Assembly: GCA_003118195.1 (NCBI GenBank)
Contig: BEXV01000254.1
Location: forward strand, 181,561-201,003
DNA length: 19,443 nt
Source of the DNA: Hemicentrotus pulcherrimus
Taxonomy: Eukaryota > Echinodermata > Echinoidea > Camarodonta > Strongylocentrotidae
Direction: 5' to 3'
Shown: positions 1 to 8,850 of the stretch, in pieces
How the letters are laid out: every line of letters begins with the position of its first letter
Numbering within the stretch: position 1 is the first letter of the stretch
The notes under the pieces: model-generated
The model's input: the letters and a program-made list of their open reading frames with translations, nothing else
Database searches by the model: none
What the model was told of the DNA's origin: nothing
Position numbers and translations under genes: made by a program

Positions 1-130
1 AAATGGTTCTTGAGATATTGCGATAACGGTCAAACGGGACGGACGTACGGACGTACGGACGGACGTACGGACGGACAACCCAAAAACATGATGCCTCCGG
101 CACCACCTTCGGTGGCGGAGGCATAACAAA
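1..130. mobile_element. End of an interspersed repeat: tetranucleotide array plus GC-rich hairpin
   Basis: An array of alternating GGAC and GTAC tetramers runs from about 36 to 76 and is followed by a hairpin at 91-124. The outer hairpin arms ATGCCTCCG and CGGAGGCAT are exact complements. The inner arms CCACC and GGTGG enclose a TTC loop, with a three-base GCA bulge on the left. From memory, this order (a GCGATAAC-type segment, a GGAC array, then a CCTCCG hairpin) recurs in repeats of echinoderms and molluscs, so I read it as the terminus of a transposable element cut by the window edge. The family name and orientation are not determined. The high CpG density contrasts with the AT-rich DNA beside it. 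Confidence 0.55.
91..124. repeat. GC-rich hairpin with 9 bp and 5 bp stem blocks
   Basis: Arms 91-99 and 116-124 pair perfectly, and 103-107 pairs with 111-115 around a three-base loop. Only bases 100-102 are unpaired on the left. It is the most stable short hairpin seen in the window and probably marks the element terminus. Confidence 0.8.
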
Positions 131-1230
131 AGCATTATATAGGTCTCTATAATGCTCTTATTCTGACTGAAACTTGTTAATATGTTTCTTCCAACAATTC
201 ATGAATTTGTTCACAATTCAAATACTCAGTGTAATAGGCTGTTTTTGTAATATATTCAAATTGATGCATATGTCTTTCTGACGGCTCCAATAAAAATCAT
301 TTTATTCACCTGTTAGAAATTGTATTTCAATAGTAAGAATGCTACAAGTGAATTATTTAATTTGTAAGGAGGCACTTCACAGAGACATAATGCATTAAGT
401 TTGGTTACATTATAAAAATAGTATATTCCTTTATAATTATTGTAGGTGTGCAAAGGCTATACAGAATGCCATGTTTATGTGACATCCAAACTAAAACAGT
501 GTAGAAAATATCATTTGCAAGAATATGATCATAGATGTTTTTAACAACTTACAACTCTAAGAATGTGGTGCAGTTTTAATAAATAATTGCTGACAAGATG
601 ATTAGGCTTTGTGTGTATGCTTTTCATTCACATGAAGTCAATGTAAATTCTCCTTTAAAATATGAATTTAAAAAAAAATCAATTAAATGTAATATTTAAC
701 GATGATATTTTAATGCTGACTGTAGTTTCCAGGCCTATAGAAACACTAGTACATATCAAGGCATCCACACATGACAAATGATACAATGTTGGACTGAAGA
801 ATGGCTTCATAAGCCTGTTGATAATCATAACAGCTAACTTCATACTTGTCTATAAAGAATCCAAAATGAAGTATGTGGATCGCTCTATAATTCTCTGTAG
901 GTACAATGATATGAAATCATACAAAATGATATGAAATCATTCACAATAAAATGGTTCTGCAGTTCTAGAGGCATTTTTCTACACCTGTGGATTAAAGATG
1001 TTAACCAGGCAGTTGGTAGTTGACTGTACTTGGATTAGGGCACAGGGTACATGGAGGTAAACTTCTAAATTTCACACCCATGTTCCAAAAATGCTGGTTA
1101 TGGTCGACAGAACAGGTCACCAAATAGTTCTCATAGCCACCAAAACAAGAGGACAGAACTGAATGAGGGATGGAAAGAGAGAAAGATTAAAGTGATGAAG
1201 ACACTAATATTTACCTGCTAGTAATACAAC
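131..1230. other. AT-rich stretch without recognisable gene
   Basis: There is no credible coding region. A 20 bp unit containing AATGATATGAAATCAT is present twice in tandem (about 905-940). The rest is AT-rich with short A and T runs, and I see no RNA gene or transposon end. Confidence 0.5.
905..940. repeat. 20 bp tandem duplication, two copies
   Basis: AATGATATGAAATCAT occurs at 905-920 and again at 925-940, exact over 16 bases. This is most likely a replication-slippage duplication. No function is inferred. Confidence 0.8.
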
Positions 1231-1439
1231 TGTAGAATCAGCAAATGGAAACAAAGAGATGGCACAATGATGACGGAAGAGCCGTTTTCCCTGGACGTAG
1301 CTAATAGTATCCTCTTGCAATGATCCCTTTGGCTAAAGCAGAACTCGTATAACTGTCTCCTCACCTCACTGTACGAATGAAGAAGAAAAGAGATGGCACC
1401 TTGCGTTATTCGCTTGGGTGAACTCGGCGTCTCTAGCTT

Positions 1440-1460
1440 CCAACTGCTAGCAACAGTTGG
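1440..1460. promoter_or_regulatory. Inverted repeat with two E-box/Myb-like cores
   Basis: CCAACTG at 1440-1446 and CAGTTGG at 1454-1460 are exact complements separated by seven bases. Each holds a CANNTG E-box and an AACTG Myb-type core. The symmetry is seen directly; binding by any factor is inference. Confidence 0.3.
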
Positions 1461-1643
1461 TCATGGGATCGGGGAGTGGGGAGCTCAGAGGAGGGGTATC
1501 TTCTTGGTGCCCACAATTGCGTATTGTTTAGACGTGTCCGTTATTTGTGGGGTACCCAATTGCCCAGATCACTCTTGAAAAGGGTCGACTAGACAAGAGG
1601 GGTGGGATGAATGGGGTATGAATCCACCGCATTGAGATTCTAT

Positions 1644-1676
1644 AGGGGGTGTTAACGACCCCCTGTCACTTAAGTG
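1644..1676. promoter_or_regulatory. Two adjacent palindromes, one NK2-like
   Basis: AGGGGGT (1644-1650) and ACCCCCT (1658-1664) form an inverted repeat around GTTAACG. Three bases on, CACTTAAGTG (1667-1676) is a perfect palindrome whose right half, TTAAGTGG, matches the known NK2-class homeodomain consensus. Occupancy is not shown by the sequence. Confidence 0.3.
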
Positions 1677-1790
1677 GGTGCTATAGATTATATTGTGAGG
1701 GGTGCTCATTGGACTTTGTGGTATTGTGCCGTAATAGGAAGCAATAAACAGTTTAGTCTGTTCTTTACCTCTTTGTCTGATGTTCATCAC

Positions 1791-2001
1791 TCCCTCCCTC
1801 TTTATGTCTTATTTTTTTTCTCTCTCTCTCTCCATCTCTTCCCCCTCTCCCCCCCCCACTCTCTCTCTCTCTGTCTTCTCCCTCCCTCCCTCTCTTCCCC
1901 CCTCTCTCTCTCCCTCTTCCTCCTTCCTCTCTCTCTTCTTCCCCCTCTCTCTCTTCCTCTCTCTCTCTCTCTTTCTCTCTCTCCCCCCCCCATTCCCTCT
2001 T
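1791..2001. repeat. Long (CT)n-rich polypyrimidine tract
   Basis: The tract is mostly CT, CCT and C-run DNA. Positions 1874-1991 are 118 consecutive pyrimidines without a purine, and only a few purines break the part upstream. It also produces the longest open frames of the window, up to 147 codons, whose products are Ser/Leu/Pro on one strand and Arg/Glu/Gly on the other. These are low-complexity artefacts, not genes. Such tracts can adopt triplex (H-DNA) structure and vary in length between individuals. Confidence 0.97.
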
Positions 2002-2845
2002 ATTATTGTGAGAACACACAGAGTAAACATTGGTTACATATCATAGTTTACATGTTTTACAACCTGGCTGTTGGAAGTACAACTGATACTGGCAAGAACA
2101 ATCAATACACGGCATGATGAACTAAACGACACCACTGACATCCAGATCGACAGCATGACAATAATTTTCTACTGAATCGCGTTAAATGATCAAAATTGGT
2201 TAATTCAGCTTGAACTTCCTGAAATGTCTCAGGTCAATTGCCCTCTTGTGAGAAAAACAAGATCTTTTTGAAAAATTCATACTAATGTCAATGGGAACCA
2301 GATTGTCCCTATAATAAGCATATATATAAATTGATAATTCAGCTTTTGACGTAATGGACATTCAAATGCAAAAGCATAGAGGTGCAGAAGGCGATTTAGC
2401 TCTGGAAATCTCCCAAGAAATTTTATTTTAAAAAAAAGACTTCAAACATGTTAAATTTCTGCCATAAATTCCTGTTGTTTCAATGAAAAATCTACTTGAC
2501 TTGAAAGTGAATTAAATTAAACTTGGAACTATATTACATTCAGGGATAGAGAGACCTTTCTCAACAACAACAGAGAAAATTCAGATTATCTTCATCAGAA
2601 AAAAACGGGCTTTATGCTCAGTCAACAATACTATAGACACACTATAGGTTTCAAAAAAGGACTTCAGTGTTTTTCAAGTGTTAAGATCTATTTGAACAGA
2701 CAAACAAGTAGATCATCCTGAATAATGAAGACTTCTGAACATTGGAAAGAAAGATAAAAAGAATTAACCACCTGCTAGCTCTCAAGGTGTTGACTATTTG
2801 GCCTAACAATGTTTGGGAATGTTTCATCTTCACCCTTTTTTTCTC
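2002..2845. other. AT-rich stretch without recognisable gene
   Basis: I see no open frame of note, no RNA gene and no clear repeat family here. There are short A and T runs only. The right limit is where the first foldback element begins. Confidence 0.5.
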
Positions 2846-3410
2846 AAAGGGAAATCCAAACTAAATATCAAACTAATCTACAAGAAAGCATTAAAATCAG
2901 AGATGAAGACTGTTATAAGTTTGAATAAAGTCAGACAAAAAATAACAAAGTTATGAATTTTTGTAAGTTGTACTCACTAAATGTATGTGCACTTCAAATT
3001 GGCTGAATCAGTAATGCCACTATGACGAGGTGCCGGAAAACTTTCCCATTTGTTCAAACACACAAAATGACTAAAATGTCAATTTTTTCCAAATTTATGA
3101 CTCAGGAGTGTCTATTCTTTTTAGAGAACCTTTACTAAAATGCTATCCACAATGTATTTAAGTAGTACCCCAAGGGAGAGAAACAGAAATTTAAGGTATT
3201 TTTGTACACAACAAACTGGAGCGTTATCCCTGACTACATCACAAGACTCACAACACAGTAACCAATTGCTGATTTGAGATTCCCATAGTGATCTCATATT
3301 TCACACTTATAACTTTCCTATCAATGGTTTGATTTATTTCAAACTTTCGCCATTCTGTCCCTCTTATTTTTCTTTTGTCATACAAATGAAATTATTACGA
3401 AAGTTGCCCT
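2846..3410. mobile_element. Foldback (MITE-like) element, copy 1
   Basis: This is a self-inverted repeat about 565 bp long, beginning AAAGGGAAATCC and ending GTTGCCCT. Its left arm (about 2846-3060) is an imperfect reverse complement of its right arm (about 3190-3410). The whole unit matches copy 2 in opposite orientation. The best anchors are 28 identical bases at 3331-3358 versus 4033-4060, and 17 at 3039-3055 versus 4352-4368. No transposase frame lies inside, so it is non-autonomous. I saw no convincing target-site duplication. The arms have diverged by substitutions and small indels, suggesting an old insertion. The type resembles repeats I associate with echinoderms, but the family is not named here. 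Confidence 0.75.
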
Positions 3411-3973
3411 GTAAGTACTAAGTTTAACTTTTTCTGTCTTTCTTTGGTTTGGATTATATGTAAAAAGCTTTTGACAAAAGCATAATGTGATTACCGTAAC
3501 ACTTTTTCAATCTTCATGAACCAACATCTTAAGTATCATAATTTGTTAAAAAGAAATAATTCAGTTGTCCCTTTTATTTGTTTATTCTTTTTTGTTGCAC
3601 TTGCCCAATGCTTGTGATAATCTGATTCTTTGATCGCATTATCACAAGATGACTAAAATGTATAATACAAGGATTACAAATAAGCAATTTTTCAGGGCAT
3701 ACTCAATATTGATACTTAATACCACTGAAAAATTTACAAACGAAAGAAAGCATAACTCACAAAGGGAATTATTCATGAGGATTAAGTTTACCTTTTAACA
3801 GATTAGAAATAAGTAGAAAAGCTTTTGCAGGAATAGATGACACAACACAACAATGTGAAGCTAGGACAGGAGACTGAAGATTTATTACCTGGTTTGAATT
3901 ATTTCTACATGCATTTTATAGACGACTTGAGTTTCTTTCATATTTCAGCAAACCTGGTGTATGAAAAAATCTT
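3411..3973. other. Spacer between the inverted foldback elements, with two hairpins
   Basis: About 563 bp of AT-rich DNA lies between the two copies. It contains the exact inverted repeat CTTGTGATAAT / ATTATCACAAG (3611-3621 and 3638-3648, 16 base loop) and a second one, AATTTTTCAG / CTGAAAAATT (3686-3695 and 3725-3734). There is no open frame of interest. In a transcript it would form the loop of a long hairpin. Confidence 0.5.
3611..3648. repeat. Inverted repeat, 11 bp perfect arms
   Basis: CTTGTGATAAT at 3611-3621 pairs with ATTATCACAAG at 3638-3648 over a 16 base loop. It sits in the spacer between the two foldback elements. It could be a chance or relic structure, since the stem is too short for a typical microRNA precursor. 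Confidence 0.75.
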
Positions 3974-4410
3974 AAAGGGCAATTTAACCCTTGTAATAAG
4001 TTCATTTGTATGAAAACAAAAAAATAAGATAAACAGAATGGCGAAAGTTTGAAATAAATCAGGCCAATAATAAGAAAGTTATGAATGTTTTAAATATGAG
4101 GTCACTTAGTCTATGCGAATATCAAATTGGCAGGTTTGTCAGTGGACTGTGACGTAGTTGCCGATAACCCTCCCGTTTGTTGTGCACAAGAACATAAATA
4201 ATTCTGTTTTACTCCTAATAGTGCATTTTCCCTTGGGGCACTACTCAAAATATATTATGGATAGCTTATAATCATAGGTATTCTAGAGAGAAAAGATAAT
4301 CCCGAGTCATACATTCATGAAAAATTGAAATTTTAGCCTTTTTGTGAGTTGGAACAAATGGGAAAGTTGTTTTGCTATTACATCACAGATTACTAGGACA
4401 TTTGTTAGCT
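3974..4410. mobile_element. Foldback (MITE-like) element, copy 2, inverted and truncated
   Basis: This copy begins AAAGGGCAATTT and is the reverse complement of copy 1 across both the arm and the centre. Shared central landmarks include a GCTATCC motif followed by the AAGGGA-type block of copy 1 on the opposite strand. Its right arm stops near 4410, where similarity to the expected arm fades, so roughly 150 bp are missing. Its left arm also matches the left arm of copy 1 directly (for example AAAGTTATGAAT at 2947 and at 4075), which shows the element's own inner symmetry. The 85- and 66-codon frames over 4307-4601 are by-products of this repeat. Confidence 0.72.
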
Positions 4411-4560
4411 TCAGAAAAAAAAGTATTGTAAGAGACCTCCGTCTGCCCCAATATATCCAGGGCTCCAGAATAACTTTAAATACTTTACTTGGGGTGCAGA
4501 GAATCAAATTGTGGGGGTCAAAGTGTACCCCTAGACCTCTAAAGGTGTCAAGCCCTTGTA
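4411..4560. other. Short unassigned gap between repeats
   Basis: About 150 bp lies between the truncated foldback copy and the next dispersed repeat. It is slightly GC-richer than its surroundings and holds a GGGGTCAAAGTG-like stretch, but I recognise nothing in it. Confidence 0.4.
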
Positions 4561-5060
4561 TTTTTAAGATAATAATAATAATAAAAATACAATATTTATA
4601 AAGCGAATAATAAACTAGAGTTTCTCTATGCGCTATACAAGCATGATGAGAAATATAATCACATTAAAGGAAACAACAAAGAGAAATATACAAATCTTTT
4701 AACTACTAATATGACTAACTTAACATAGTAAAAAACATAATAAAAAGAAAGCTAACAGGGTCAAAACAAATAACGTAAGTAAGGATAGTTAGTTAAATAA
4801 TTAAGCCAAAGAAGTGCATTTTTAGCAAAGATTTGAACTTTGTAGGAGTGGGTGCTTGTCGTATAAATTTGGGAAGATTGTTCCAAAGGTTTGGTCCAGC
4901 AACTGCAAAATTGATTTTTGGTACACAAAGTAGTGCTTGATTGCTATTTGAGAGTCATAAGAGCAGTAACCATAGTAAAAGTAAATGACTAAAACATCTT
5001 TAGTGTTCTCTGCAGATGAGAGATAAATTTGAGTGTGCTAGTATAAAATTGCTTCATATA
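4561..5060. mobile_element. Degraded dispersed repeat of marine-invertebrate type
   Basis: It opens with a short (ATA)n run at 4569-4583 and then TTTATAAAGCGA and a TCTATGCGCTATACAA segment. From about 4810 there is an AAGTGCATTTTTAGCAAAGA segment and a GGTTTGGTCCAGCAACTG motif. From memory, this succession (TATAAAGCGC, then GCGCTTTACAA, then TTCCAAAGGTTTGGTCCAGCAACTG) is a widespread repeat in sea urchins, sea stars and molluscs. The copy is heavily mutated and its 3' limit is soft. It has no coding capacity that I can see. The family assignment rests on recall and is moderate at best. Confidence 0.5.
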
Positions 5061-8000
5061 GTTGAGGGTGGGGGGCAGTGACTTGACCCGCTGAACTTGG
5101 AATGACTTATGAACTTGTTAGTCATCCCCTGATTCTCATGATGGATTATCAATAATCTCAACCAAGGTATCAACTTAAACTCATATAGGGGTGAAAATTA
5201 ACCCCATTTAAACTCCCATCAAAGGATGTGTTGTTCCGCATATTTGAGCAACCAAACTCCAATTCTACTTTTAGATGAAACTCGTTATGGATACAAAAGC
5301 AGAGAGTAGGAATGTCACAGGCAATATTTCTCAGTTGTCATAAGTGAAGAATTACATCATTCAGAAACGATTTGCGATTCAATAACGGATTTATAAATCA
5401 CTGTCAAACTTTACATTTGAATTCCATTCACAGGAGAGAGAAAAGGAATTCAACATTTTTAATATTTCAGTTTCTTTAGGTTAGAGGAGGGGAGTCTGAC
5501 TTGTTCAACCCACACTCAAAGAAACAGTTGTTACATGGGGATTACTTACAAATTATTTTGAACATTGCTGTTTTTATTTGCTTTGTCAGCTTGAATAGAA
5601 CCTTGTCGCAAATCAATTCATTCAGGTTATTCACGCATGGTTTATGCCGCCACAATAGCCAGTAATTGCAACAACTGATTCGAGGGTGACGGAATCAAAA
5701 TCAGGCTCTTCCACAAAAGAATTGATGCCATGCAACACTAGCTCCATCAAAGGTTGCACCCACTTCCAAAGTCAAACGTGCAAAGTAGATTATCTTATAG
5801 TCATATTTGTGCAAAATATTTTGTTCGGAAGACTCGCAACAATGACAATGCCAATATTTTCCACTGAGTGCACTTTTGGGTCATAACAACATTTTGAAGA
5901 TGAAAGAGATTTGAATAACAAAATATGACTTATTTCTTCAGTATAAGTGATGTGAAGAGTAATGAAAGATAATTAGTATGCTGCTTCAAGTCCACTATCT
6001 CCTTTTAAAAGGGCTACCAAAATGTTTTGCCCAAATAATGTTGTGAAGCGAATTAAAGACATATGTGCCAGGTTTTAAAGCAAATAACAAAATTGTTGCC
6101 ATACTTGCAACCAATAACAAATGTATAGATATTAATGTTTTGTACAATACAAGGCAGACATGAACAATTTCAACACAAATTTGTTTTCTTTTAATCGTTT
6201 ATGTCAAAGTAGTACTTGACAAGGCAAAACTACCTCTGCAAGATAAACAGCAATTGTGAAAATACTACTGATTATTCTTTTTTTCCTGAAATTGCACAAA
6301 AGAAGTTAATTTGCCACAGAAAAATAAGGATCATATTTACCATTCCAAGATATTCTAATGAGCAATCTAAACATGCCTTTTATTTTGAGGTACCAATTAA
6401 ATCTATAGGCTCTGTCAGCTCGAATGTAAGACCCTGAATATCATACACTGTGAAGGAGACTTCTATTCTCAATCACTTCAAGTGTCTAGTCAGTATTAAG
6501 CAAACTATAAACAATTTCTTTCTGTTGGAGCTCTATTTGCATAGTGTGTAACATCTTGCAAAAGGCAATCCCGTTTTCTATAGATAATGTTTATTTGTCA
6601 GATAAATGACTGTCACAGCTTGTACAATACAATACAACTGATTTACCATTAATAGATGTTAGCTTCACTGGAGTTGTTTTTGTTTGAACAAGATGAAAGG
6701 TTTTGGGAAGCAATAGATTCTGCTACAACCTTGGGTTTTATTTGAGACGTCTTTTTTTCTTCTTCTTTTTCTCGTTCTTTCTTGTTTTACAAGGAGTTGT
6801 GGACGTAGTTACACATAAGTCTGTAATGTACCGTTCCTTTAAAAGATACTGACTTTTTAAAGTTTTTTAAAGATGGTTATTATGAAGAAGTAGTTATAAA
6901 ATGTATCAATCCTAAAGCAAGTGATACAATCTGCTACTAGAATCTTCAACTAGTCTGTTATTAAACCTAATATCTTAGGGGGTTAAAACACATTCTAGCA
7001 GGTCAAAATATTCCTTCCATCCCTAAATCCATATCTAAATTGATGGTTTTGAACTTATGATATCAAACTTTAATATTTTATCAGCAAACAACATCATAGG
7101 AAGAGGCCAGAACATATCCTGTCCCTTAAAATAGCATGCTAAGTTGCTAGCCATTTCTTACAACTACAGTAAGTTTGATGCTTTGATTTGAACAGGGACT
7201 TGCTAGTGTACACTAAAGGCCAACTAGATCAAAATAAAAACTTAGACCCTCTAAAAGTTATTTTTAAATTACATGTCAGGGGCGCAAGACTACTGTTTTG
7301 GGCAAGTTAACATTAAATGAATACCACAAAAGGGTTTATGTCTTGGAACAACCTAGCAACTATGAGATTTCATGGTCATTTTATTGTCCAGTTTTACAAC
7401 ATAACAGCGCCTTATGGGACCTTAGCAGCACACAAGGAGCTGTTTTGTCTAACCTTTGTTATAACCCAGTACATAAGTATAGGCTCAGCCTCAATACTGG
7501 TCCAGTGTAAACAGTGCAATTAATAATATCAGGTTATCATTGCATATGAAAAGCAAGAAAATATCATAATGCGCTGAAATATATGTCACACTCACATCAC
7601 ACTGTACCAAATATTGTTCCAGAATATAGTTTTTTTTAAAGCCCCACTACTCTACTTATTTCGACTTGCGCCCTCTATATAGCAAACAATACTTAATCAG
7701 TGCCTGTTGGTCCCCCATGATCCCCTTTTTCTTATGTTAGGTGAGAGCTTATTTGATGGGATAACCACCTGTCAGTGACCTTGCATGGAGGTCTAGTCCC
7801 CCTCCCCTGGTCAAATTAGTACAGACAGGCTTTAAATGATATTCAAAGAATACTGCTTTATCATTCATGCATGTACTGGCAAATCTTCTTGAAGAAAATC
7901 AAAACCTGCAGTCTGCTCAGCAAAAAAACTAGTGCTATTTAGGCAAATGGCAGAAGTCATCATTACATAGTAATATATTCATATTAAAAATCAAACTTCT

Positions 8001-8690
8001 TTTAGTCTAGGTCTGTATCATACATAACAGCAAATCTCCCCCTCCCATCCGCCCTCCAAATAAGAAAATGTATAGCAGCACTGATCACAGCTGAGGAATT
8101 GTAGTAGAACACTACAAATCTAAAAAGGTGCTGACCTTGCACAAGGGGGCTTTCTAGCTACACTACATCTTAAATATGGACAGGATCTCCATGCATTTCA
8201 TTATTTAAAAACACTTGTAAGGTTTGCAACATCAGAAACCTTATTTCTTATCTATATCTTTATTTCAATTCTTTTAATTTTTCTTTCCTTTTTTTCTTTC
8301 TGCATTAGCCATTACACAAAACTTATAATTATCAAAAAGAACAGGTTAATCTGTAGTAAATGAATCTGACATCCAAGGCTGGAACACCATTATAATATAT
8401 CAGAACATTAAAACATTGAAACATTGGAGAAGGAAAAAAAATGAAATATTGATAGACACTAAAATATGATTAGAAAACCTGTTCAAGGAAATGACACTGT
8501 CTTATGGAGGAAATGCAGGCACACTCAAAATGGTTTTCATCTGGGAATCATTATGTATATTTAATGGATAGTCGGTATAGAACAGTGCTTTTGTTGTTTG
8601 GGAAACACCAAGACTATACCTCCAACACAAACTAATCATTCCTTGACTCTGACAATACTCTTTGTTTTTCCAACTTAAACTCTTTTCTTG
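5061..8690. other. AT-rich stretch without recognisable gene
   Basis: About 3.6 kb with only short chance ORFs (66-73 codons), none resembling a known protein. Minor features are an imperfect GGGGT/ACCCC inverted pair near 5188-5205, a TTC-rich tract near 6750-6790 and T-rich DNA near 8248-8303. A GCGCCCTCTA motif at about 7669-7679 partly resembles a CTCF half-motif, too weakly to call. Confidence 0.45.
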
Positions 8691-8696
8691 TGTGGT

Positions 8697-8765
8697 GCAT
8701 CTTTTTCTCCTGCGTTTCTATCCTCCTCCTACTCCTCCTTCCCCATCCTCCTCCCGCCCCGCCCC
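8697..8765 (-). repeat. TCC-rich tract ending in a G-quadruplex/Sp1-like block
   Basis: The plus strand carries repeated TCC and TCCTCC units ending in CCCGCCCCGCCCC. On the minus strand, 8741-8765 reads as four G-runs (GGGG, GGGG, GGG, GGGG). The first two loops are one base each and the last is eight. It therefore fits a relaxed quadruplex pattern and contains overlapping GC-box (Sp1-type) cores. A GTAAACA forkhead-type core lies nearby at 8832-8838. Short frames overlap it on both strands, with biased Ser/Pro or Gly/Arg composition, and are not called as genes. Confidence 0.5.
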
Positions 8766-8850
8766 GTCACTTTGTCATCGTCACTGTCAGGTTTTGTTTG
8801 TCCTAGAACGCCCGCAGACTGCACATGTTTGGTAAACAGGCAACCTGAGG

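Larger units (their letters stand above)
1231..1760. other. GC-richer island of unknown role
   Basis: Base composition rises to near half GC, against roughly one third around it. The block contains the 13-mer AAAGAGATGGCAC twice (1253-1265 and 1387-1399), an inverted pair of E-boxes (1440-1460), an inverted repeat (1644-1664) and the palindrome CACTTAAGTG (1667-1676). A 61-codon ORF at 1393-1578 on the plus strand starts just after the second 13-mer. It resembles no family I know and is within chance length. The island could be a regulatory element, an untranslated exon or an old insertion, and the sequence does not decide between these. Confidence 0.35.

Noticed and set aside
36..76. CRISPR-like array
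   Set aside because: The repeat unit is four bases with no spacers; it is a simple tandem array in eukaryotic-type DNA.
1674..2117. 147-codon plus-strand frame and its overlapping frames on both strands
   Set aside because: The product is translated CT repeat (Ser/Leu/Pro or Arg/Glu/Gly) with no domain.
3611..3648. MicroRNA precursor
   Set aside because: The stem is only 11 bp with a 16 base loop, too short for a canonical precursor.
7669..7679. CTCF site (GCGCCCTCTA)
   Set aside because: Only part of the motif matches; similar strings are frequent in invertebrate repeats.
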